Source of the DNA: Streptomyces sp. Ncost-T10-10d
GTDB lineage: Bacteria; Actinomycetota; Actinomycetes; Streptomycetales; Streptomycetaceae
Length of the DNA: 37,864 bases
NCBI RefSeq assembly: GCF_900091955.1
Contig: NZ_FMDF01000127.1
Location: forward strand, 1 to 37,864
Direction of reading: 5' to 3'
Part shown: one piece after another, positions 32,145 to 37,864 of the stretch
Layout: each line of letters begins with the position of its first letter
Numbering within the stretch: the stretch's first letter is position 1
The notes under the pieces: model-generated
Databases searched by the model: none
Told to the model about the DNA's origin: nothing
What the model saw: the letters and a program-made list of their open reading frames with translations, nothing else
Program-made: the position numbers and the translations under genes

Positions 32145-32377
32145 CCGACCGCAAGGGCCGCCGCGGTGTCTTCCGGTGGCGGCGCCGAAAACGGTGGGCA
32201 CGGACAGTACGACAGGGCCGGGACCGCCAAATGCACCACAGCGGGTTCCTGTTGGCCGACGGTCCGTGACTGCGATCTCCCCGGATGCACCTCCAACAGG
32301 AGATGCATCCCCGTCCGGATCGTCGCCGGTGATCACTACGTCAGGCAAGCGCGGTTGGCATATGTGAGGATCTGGCC

Positions 32378-33184
32378 ATGAGTACATCTTCGCAGTCGCC
32401 GGCCGACAGACTTCAGACGGACCGGCCGCATTCGGCACGTGTGTGGAACTACCTCCTGGGCGGCAAGGACAATTACTCCGTCGACCACCAGATGGGCGAC
32501 ATGATCCTCAAAGCGTTCCCGGACTTCGCCGCCATCGCCCGCCTCCAGCGGGCCTTTCTCGCCCGCGCTGTGCGCTTCCTGACCGCAGAGGCGGGCATCC
32601 GTCAATTCCTCGACATAGGCACGGGCCTGCCGACGGCCGACAACACCCACGAGGTGGCCCAGCGGGTGGCCCCGGATTCCCGGATTGTGTACGTCGACAA
32701 CGATCCGCTCGTACTGACCCATGCCCGCGCCCTGCTCACCAGCACTCCCGAGGGCGCGTGCGCATACATCGACGCCGACGTCAGGGACGCCGACGCGATT
32801 CTCGCCGAGGCCGCCAAGACGCTGGACTTCAGCCGGCCGGTCGGGCTGACCATGCTGGGGATCATGGGGCAGCTCCCCGATGAGGACGACCCGTGGGCCC
32901 TGGTCGACCGGTTGGTGGCCGCGCTCCCCTCAGGAAGCTATCTGGCCCTCAGCGACGGCACGAACACGAGTGACTCGCTGAACCAGGCCGTCGCCTCCTA
33001 CAACGCGAACTCGGCAAGCTCGTACCATCTGCGCAGCCCTGAACGGATCGCCGATTTCTTCCACGGCCTGGACCTGGTGGAGCCGGGCGTCGTGCGGACG
33101 TCGGCCTGGCGCCCCGACCCCGACCAGAGCCCGGCGGACGCCCTGCAGGGTCATGCGGTGAGCGGCGTCGGACTCAAGGTCTGA
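32378..33184 (+). CDS. SAM-dependent methyltransferase, DUF574 family
   Basis: 268 residues with ATG at 32378 (GAGGA about eight bases upstream). Typical DUF574/Methyltransf_19 features: PHSARVWNYLLGGKDNYSVD, then the SAM-binding motif I FLDIGTGLPTADNTHEVAQ, then VYVDNDPLVLTHARALL, DADVRDADAIL, and the late YHLRSPERIADFFHGLDLVE. The family is greatly expanded in Streptomyces, often next to regulators, and its substrates are mostly unknown. Here it stands alone between a decayed stretch and a strong hairpin. Confidence 0.93.
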   Translation: MSTSSQSPADRLQTDRPHSARVWNYLLGGKDNYSVDHQMGDMILKAFPDFAAIARLQRAFLARAVRFLTAEAGIRQFLDIGTGLPTADNTHEVAQRVAPDSRIVYVDNDPLVLTHARALLTSTPEGACAYIDADVRDADAILAEAAKTLDFSRPVGLTMLGIMGQLPDEDDPWALVDRLVAALPSGSYLALSDGTNTSDSLNQAVASYNANSASSYHLRSPERIADFFHGLDLVEPGVVRTSAWRPDPDQSPADALQGHAVSGVGLKV

Positions 33185-33193
33185 GACCACCGG

Positions 33194-33244
33194 GGTCCTT
33201 CGGAGCCGAGGACGCGCGGTCCGCGACCCCGGCTCCGAAGGACC
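33194..33244. terminator. Strong bidirectional hairpin
   Basis: GGTCCTTCGGAGCCG (33194-33208) pairs perfectly with CGGCTCCGAAGGACC (33230-33244), a 15-bp stem. It starts ten bases after the methyltransferase stop and lies between convergent genes. Confidence 0.85.
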
Positions 33245-33316
33245 AGGGGATGACACAGGGACCGGAGTGCGCCGACGCCGCCCGGCTGCACAACAGGCCC
33301 CCGCTCGCGTCGGGTT

Positions 33317-33826
33317 CTACCGGCGCTCGAGCGCGCCCCGTACGAAGGCCGCCTGGCCGGCGTGCTGCAGGTCGTCCGAGATGACACTGATCAGACGGAC
33401 GCCGAGGGTGACCGGCGGCGACCATGCCTCGTCGACGATGCGGTTCAGAGCCCTGCCGTCGAGCCCGCTGATGAACCCGAGAGTCTGTTCATGCACGTCG
33501 TCGTAGTAGCCGAGCAGCAGTTCGGGCGAGCCCACCTGCACAGCCGCGACGTCTGCGGTGCTGTGTCCGTACCCGGTGGCATCCTTCGCGAAGGGCAGAT
33601 CGAAGCGGGAGGCCCAGTCCCGGGTGAACCAGACCTGCTCGATACCTGCCGCATCCGAGATGTGGTCGTCCTGGATCCGGGTGAGGTGCCACACGAGCCA
33701 CGCGATCGTGTTCGCTCCGTCGTCGAGGCGAGCGTGGAGGTCGGCGCGCGAAAGGCCCTCGACCACCGAGTGCACCGTCTCCTGGACGCGAGTGAACGCG
33801 TCCGTCAAAAGGTCAGCACTGTTCAT
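33317..33826 (-). CDS. DUF664 DinB-fold protein (mycothiol transferase-like)
   Basis: 169 residues from ATG 33826 with GGAGATGG upstream. It is a four-helix DinB/YfiT fold of the DUF664 group: AWLVWHLTRIQDDH (His47, with His55 nearby), a long middle part with GSPELLLGYYDDVHEQTLGF, and SDDLQHAGQAAFVRG with His155. DinB enzymes bind zinc or nickel through three histidines; here the position four before His155 is Asp151, so the metal site differs from the classic HxxxH. In actinomycetes some members transfer mycothiol. The exact reaction is unknown. Confidence 0.88.
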   Translation of the reverse strand: MNSADLLTDAFTRVQETVHSVVEGLSRADLHARLDDGANTIAWLVWHLTRIQDDHISDAAGIEQVWFTRDWASRFDLPFAKDATGYGHSTADVAAVQVGSPELLLGYYDDVHEQTLGFISGLDGRALNRIVDEAWSPPVTLGVRLISVISDDLQHAGQAAFVRGALERR

Positions 33827-34037
33827 GCCATCACCATCTCCGCTCTCGCGCTCCTCCCCTGCCACCGACACGCGCCGCGCACGACTCGGCCGCCGGTCAC
33901 CGCCCCTGACGCACAGGGGCAATTCAGCATTCCGCGTAGGGTGGAGACATGAAGTGACGCATGTCCGGTATCCGGGCACCCCCGTGGCCTCCTTCGTGCC
34001 TGGGCGAACCCGATTCCGAAGAGGGGGAACAACCAAC

Positions 34038-34961
34038 ATGACCACGTCGAACCCCATCCACGTCCCCGACGCGTTCGCCGCGTCGTACGGCCGGACGGGC
34101 GGCGCGTCCGGCCGTGCCTGGATCACCGCGCTGCCGGGACTGGCCGCGGAGTTCCTGGACCGTTGGACACTGCGGCCGGACGGCCCCGCAGCACATGGCA
34201 TGGCCTCACTCGTACTGCCCGTGACCCGCGCGGACGGTACACCCGCGGTGCTGAAACTCCAGCAGGTCACCGAGGACAACATCGGGGCCGCGCCAGGCCT
34301 GCGGGCGTGGAACGGCAACGGAGTCGTGCACCTGCTCGACCACGACCCGGACACCGGCACCATGCTGCTGGAACGACTGGACGCGGCCCGGCCGCTGTCG
34401 TCGGTGGCCGACGACACCGCGGCCGTGCAGATCCTCGCCGAGCTGCTGGCCCGCCTGGTCGCGGTGCCCGCGCCACAGGGTCTTCGACACCTGGCCGACA
34501 TCGCCACGGCCATGCTCGATGAGGTGGCACGCGCCGTGCCGAGGCTGCGTGACCCTGCCGAGCAACAGCTGGTACGCACCTGCGCGGCAGCGGTGGCCGA
34601 ACTGACCGGCGAACCCGGCGACCGCCTGCTGCACTGGGACCTGCACTACGACAACATCCTCGCCGGACAGCGGGAACCCTGGCTGGCCATCGATCCCGAA
34701 CCCCTGGTCGGCGACCCCGGTTTCGAGCTGCTGCCCGCGCTGGACAACCGGTGGGCGCAAGCAATGGCGACCGGCGACGTGACCCGCGCGGTGCTCCGCC
34801 GCTTCGACCTGCTGACCGAGGTACTCGGCCTGGACCGCCGGCGGGCGACTGGCTGGACACTCGGTCGCGTGCTGCAGAACGCGTTGTGGGACGTCGCCGA
34901 CGGCAGGACCGCACTGGAGCCGGCCCAGGTCGCCATCGCCACTGCCCTGCTGAGCCGATAG
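34038..34961 (+). CDS. APH(6)-like aminoglycoside/small-molecule phosphotransferase
   Basis: 307 residues, close in length to the streptomycin 6-phosphotransferases of Streptomyces. ATG 34038 follows GAGGGGGAAC. The N-lobe has ASLVLPVTRADGTPAVLKLQ with ATP-binding Lys73. The C-lobe has the catalytic loop HWDLHYDNIL (His199, Asp201, Asn206) and the metal-binding IDPEPLVGDPGFELLPAL (Asp219), the APH(6) form of the HGDxxxxN and D motifs. It could give streptomycin resistance or phosphorylate a cell metabolite; no streptomycin biosynthetic genes are near. It converges on the permease gene with a 35-base gap. Confidence 0.88.
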   Translation: MTTSNPIHVPDAFAASYGRTGGASGRAWITALPGLAAEFLDRWTLRPDGPAAHGMASLVLPVTRADGTPAVLKLQQVTEDNIGAAPGLRAWNGNGVVHLLDHDPDTGTMLLERLDAARPLSSVADDTAAVQILAELLARLVAVPAPQGLRHLADIATAMLDEVARAVPRLRDPAEQQLVRTCAAAVAELTGEPGDRLLHWDLHYDNILAGQREPWLAIDPEPLVGDPGFELLPALDNRWAQAMATGDVTRAVLRRFDLLTEVLGLDRRRATGWTLGRVLQNALWDVADGRTALEPAQVAIATALLSR

Positions 34962-34996
34962 GCGCAGGATTGCCGCCCCCAAAGCCGGATGCGGGT

Positions 34997-36616
34997 TCAG
35001 AGCGCCGGAGCCGCGAGCGCTGCGCCCGGAGGCGTTCTGAGGTGGTCGGCGCCCGAGTGCACCGCCCACACGAAGACGCCGAGGGACACGACCGCGACCG
35101 CCACGGAGTCGTACGGTGCCGGCAGGTGGCCGGAACCGCCGAAGGTGCCGAGCCACGACAGCAGCGTCAGCGCGGCCAGATGACAGACCAGCCAAGCTCC
35201 GTGGAGCAACTCGACTCGCGGCGAAGGCCCCTCGCCACCACGCCGCTGCAGCAGGAACAGCGGGACACCGAGCAGGACGAGTGGCAGTGCGAGCCGCAGA
35301 TCGTGCCACCCCGACCAGAAGACGAACTCGCTGGCCACGATGAAACTGACCGGCGCGATCCAGCGCACTCCCGGCACCTCGCCCTCCGTCCGTGGCGCTC
35401 CGCTCTCCCGCTCGTGTGCCCGGAACGCCGCGACGGCGACCGCCGACGCCGCGTAGATGAGCAGATACATGTCGCCCATCACGCTCACGATGTCCTGCCA
35501 GCCGCCGAACGGCAGCATGAAGACGATGATGACGGCAAGGTTGAGCACCAGCGCCCGGTGCGCCATGCCGGACCGGGCATCGATCCGCATGAAGAAGCGG
35601 GGCAGCAGGCCGTTCTTGGCGAGCGCGTACGTGTGCCGGGCATCGATCGCCACCCCCACGTAGGCCGAACCGCCGGGAGAGATCACCGCGTCGGCGTAGA
35701 GCAGGGTGGCCAGCCAGTGCAGGTTGAGCACCAGGGCAAGCTGCCCGAACGGCGACTCGAAGTCGACTCCCTGCCAGCCGTTGCCCAGCAGGGACTCGGG
35801 TACCGTGAACAGGTAGGCCAGTTGGAGCCCCAGGTAGACCAGCACGGCAAGGCCGATACCGGTGAGCACAGCGGCCGGCACGTTGCGTCGTGGATTGTGA
35901 GCCTCTCCCGAGAAGTCGAGCGGGGCCTGGAACCCGTTGACGGAGTAGACGATGCCGCCACCGGCGAGAGCCGTGAGGCATGCCGCGTAGCCGTACGGTG
36001 CGAAGCCGCCGTGGTCGGTGAGGCGGCCGGAGTGCGTGCCCGAGAGGAACAGCGCAACGACCGTGACGACGGGGACGACGACCTTGAACACCGACACCAG
36101 GTTGTTCAGCCGGGCGAACATCCGCACGGCGAACCAGTTGAGCGCGGTCAGCACGACGCTCAGCGCGACGGCCACACCGAGGCCCGTGGCGCTGAGGCTG
36201 CCGCCGTCGTACAAGCCGGGCAGATAGTGCGCGGCGTACTGCATGATGGCGCTGATCTCCGCCGCCGTACCGCCGACCGAGAGCAGGACGGACCAGCCGA
36301 TCACCGTACCGACCAGTCGTCCGCTCGCGTACAGCGGCCAGCGCACGGTGCCTCCGCCCTCCGGACGGGTGGCCCCGAGTTCCACCATGACCAGGGCGAC
36401 CAAGCCGCAGAGCGCACCGGCCGCGATCCAGGACAGCAGGGCGGCGGGACCGGCGGTCCGGGCGGCGTACATGGCCGCGAACAGCCATCCGGATCCCAGG
36501 ATGTTGGAGAACCCGATCGCGGTCAGGCCCCAGAATCCGAGATCCTTGCGGAGCCGGCGCTCCTCGACCAGCACCGCAGGGGCGGCGAGCGACTCAGTCG
36601 GCTCGTTCTGCGGCAC
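34997..36616 (-). CDS. APC-family amino acid permease
   Basis: 539 residues from GTG 36616, with GAGGAG nine bases upstream. The first membrane helix carries the substrate-backbone site: LRKDLGFWGLTAIGFSNILG followed by SGWLF. About twelve to thirteen membrane segments follow, with GGTVRWPLYASGRLVGTVIG (helix 3), ALNWFAVRMFARLN, NGFQAPLDFSGEAHNPRRN (after helix 6) and a long C-terminal hydrophobic region. It probably imports an amino acid or amine by proton symport; the substrate cannot be read. A separate transcription unit is likely. Confidence 0.9.
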   Translation of the reverse strand: MPQNEPTESLAAPAVLVEERRLRKDLGFWGLTAIGFSNILGSGWLFAAMYAARTAGPAALLSWIAAGALCGLVALVMVELGATRPEGGGTVRWPLYASGRLVGTVIGWSVLLSVGGTAAEISAIMQYAAHYLPGLYDGGSLSATGLGVAVALSVVLTALNWFAVRMFARLNNLVSVFKVVVPVVTVVALFLSGTHSGRLTDHGGFAPYGYAACLTALAGGGIVYSVNGFQAPLDFSGEAHNPRRNVPAAVLTGIGLAVLVYLGLQLAYLFTVPESLLGNGWQGVDFESPFGQLALVLNLHWLATLLYADAVISPGGSAYVGVAIDARHTYALAKNGLLPRFFMRIDARSGMAHRALVLNLAVIIVFMLPFGGWQDIVSVMGDMYLLIYAASAVAVAAFRAHERESGAPRTEGEVPGVRWIAPVSFIVASEFVFWSGWHDLRLALPLVLLGVPLFLLQRRGGEGPSPRVELLHGAWLVCHLAALTLLSWLGTFGGSGHLPAPYDSVAVAVVSLGVFVWAVHSGADHLRTPPGAALAAPAL

Positions 36617-36787
36617 GTGGCACGTCTCCTCGGACGGTCGGGGACATACGAGTGCCCAGCGTGCCACGCGTGAGGGCGGTAACCGCCGAAGGATTGCCGC
36701 TCGAGGCGCCGATACGGGTGAACACTCCGTCAGCAGTCGGCCATTCATGACAGGGTGCCGTGCACACGCCTGCCGGTGGTCAGGCCG

Positions 36788-37798
36788 TCAGGTGGTCAGC
36801 TCCGCGATACGGGCCAGTCGGCGCAAGGAGTCCACCAGAGCCGCACGGTCGTAGGTACTGGTGGTGACCAGCACCTCGTCCGCCCGGGTCTCCTTGATGG
36901 CCGTTTCGAGCGCCGTGACCACTTGGTCCTCCGTGCCCTGGACGTGGCCGCGCAGTCCGCTCTCGTAGAAGCCGCGCTCCCTCTCCGTCATGGTCAGTGC
37001 CTCGACCCGCTCGGCAGGGGCGAGCGGCGGGAACACGCCATGGGTCCGGGAGTACGCCATGGACCACGCTTCCGGTATCAGGAGGCGTCGGGCCTCGTCC
37101 GCGCTTCCGGCGAGCGCGATCGTGCCCGACACGACGACGTACGGCTCCGCGGCCCAGGACGAGGGGCGGAACTCCTGGCGGTAGCGCTCGACGGCCCGCA
37201 GCAGCTTCTCACGGCCGCGGAGATCTCCGACGACCAGCGGCAGCCCTGCCGCCGCAGCGATACCGGCGCCCTCGCCGGTGGCCAGCACGAACGGGGCTAT
37301 GCGCAGGCCCTCGGCGGGTCGGGCATGAACCTGCGGGTGGGCTCGCTGCGTGCCGTCCAGCCAGCCGAGCAGCTCGGTGAGCTGCCCTGCGAAGTCCTGC
37401 GCGTGCGACTTGTCCCGGCCGAGTGCCCTGCGGATGCCGTCGGTGAAGCCCACCGAGCGGCCGAGCCCCATATCGATCCGGCCAGGGAACAGTGACTCCA
37501 GCACCCCGAACTGTTCGGCCACCACGAGCGGTTGATGATTGGGGAGCATCACGCCGCCCGTTCCGACCCGAATGGTGGCTGTCGCCGCCGCGACGGCCGC
37601 GGCCAGCACGGTCGGCGCCGAACCGGCGACGCCCGGCACGCTGTGATGCTCGGACACCCAGAACCGGTGATAGCCCAGCGCCTCGGCCTCCTGGGCGAGG
37701 CGCACGGTGTCGCGCAGCGCGTCGGGGCCGTCGTACCCCTCACGGGTACGGGAACGGTCGAGCACGGAGAACCGGGTGGATGCGATCACGGAGCTCAC
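36788..37798 (-). CDS. LLM-class flavin-dependent oxidoreductase (luciferase-like)
   Basis: 336 residues if started at GTG 37798; GTG 37789 has a slightly better-spaced AAGGG, and TTG 37810 is also in frame. It follows the bacterial luciferase-like fold: FSVLDRS near the start, EALGYHRFWVSEHHSVPGVA, a GTGGVMLPNHQPLVVAEQFG flavin-site segment, LFPGRIDMGLGRSVGF and the late VQGTEDQVVTALE. These residues fit the MsnO8-type group. It would use FMNH2 or possibly F420H2 to oxidise or reduce a small substrate; which cofactor is used cannot be decided here. No clear operon partner. The last ~65 bases of the window hold no gene that I can support. Confidence 0.88.
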   Translation of the reverse strand: MSSVIASTRFSVLDRSRTREGYDGPDALRDTVRLAQEAEALGYHRFWVSEHHSVPGVAGSAPTVLAAAVAAATATIRVGTGGVMLPNHQPLVVAEQFGVLESLFPGRIDMGLGRSVGFTDGIRRALGRDKSHAQDFAGQLTELLGWLDGTQRAHPQVHARPAEGLRIAPFVLATGEGAGIAAAAGLPLVVGDLRGREKLLRAVERYRQEFRPSSWAAEPYVVVSGTIALAGSADEARRLLIPEAWSMAYSRTHGVFPPLAPAERVEALTMTERERGFYESGLRGHVQGTEDQVVTALETAIKETRADEVLVTTSTYDRAALVDSLRRLARIAELTT

Positions 37799-37864
37799 AC
37801 CCTTGTTCAACGTCCGGACCGCGCCAGGATTCCCCGGCCTGCCAGGGAGTCGGCGTGCGCGGCC

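Noticed and set aside
31657..32154. An intact 165-residue gene on the minus strand
   Set aside because: Its first half is basic and featureless, its middle resembles only the start of a kinase, and its end has no similarity. It is better read as decayed DNA.

Overview
The window looks like a Streptomyces (or close actinomycete) chromosome segment. GC is very high throughout, and third codon positions are almost all G or C. GTG starts and four-base ATGA/GTGA stop-start overlaps are common. Several families typical of actinomycetes are present: an F420-type nitroreductase (Ddn family), a DUF664 mycothiol-transferase-like DinB protein, a DUF574 methyltransferase, a secreted-repeat lipoprotein and an APH(6)-like kinase. 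No rRNA, tRNA or CRISPR array was seen.

Layout. 1-2000: the 3' end of an unrecognised gene and a two-repeat lipoprotein. 2078-3968: a small sulfur/persulfide locus (CstR-like repressor, palindromic operator, rhodanese) next to three broken gene pieces: a tyrosine integrase, an MBL-fold hydrolase and a TauE-type exporter. 3983-6548: an S33-type alpha/beta hydrolase and an osmoprotectant ABC ATPase. 6582-10649: an accessory stretch with a DUF2087 gene, a broken LacI regulator beside a repeated operator-like site, a CE7 acetylxylan esterase, a transposase scrap and a TROVE/Ro60-like protein. 10746-13047: two permeases and a binding protein that complete the osmoprotectant importer but lie apart from, and convergent with, the ATPase. 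13184-16390: an HxlR regulator and divergent MFS exporter sharing a double operator, a flavodoxin-family protein and a Ddn-family enzyme.

16536-30787 is the main feature: eleven genes on the minus strand, mostly with overlapping or near-touching ends. They encode a dipeptide/oligopeptide importer (binding protein, permease, permease-ATPase fusion, second ATPase), an S9 peptidase, a class C-type serine hydrolase, an M20 deacylase, a COG3375-type GNAT transferase, an N-acylamino acid racemase, a class A beta-lactamase-fold hydrolase and a PucR regulator. GNAT + racemase + M20 is the gene set of the irreversible D- to L-amino acid conversion pathway known from Geobacillus. Joined here to a peptide importer and three intracellular hydrolases, it suggests a route that takes up peptides, possibly containing D-residues, cuts them and converts the D-amino acids to L-amino acids. 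The M20 gene carries a one-base frameshift in a G5 run.

31000-37798: a DUF4291 protein, a decayed stretch with phosphotransferase and TnpB scraps, a DUF574 methyltransferase, a DUF664 DinB protein, an APH(6)-like phosphotransferase, an APC amino acid permease and a luciferase-like monooxygenase.
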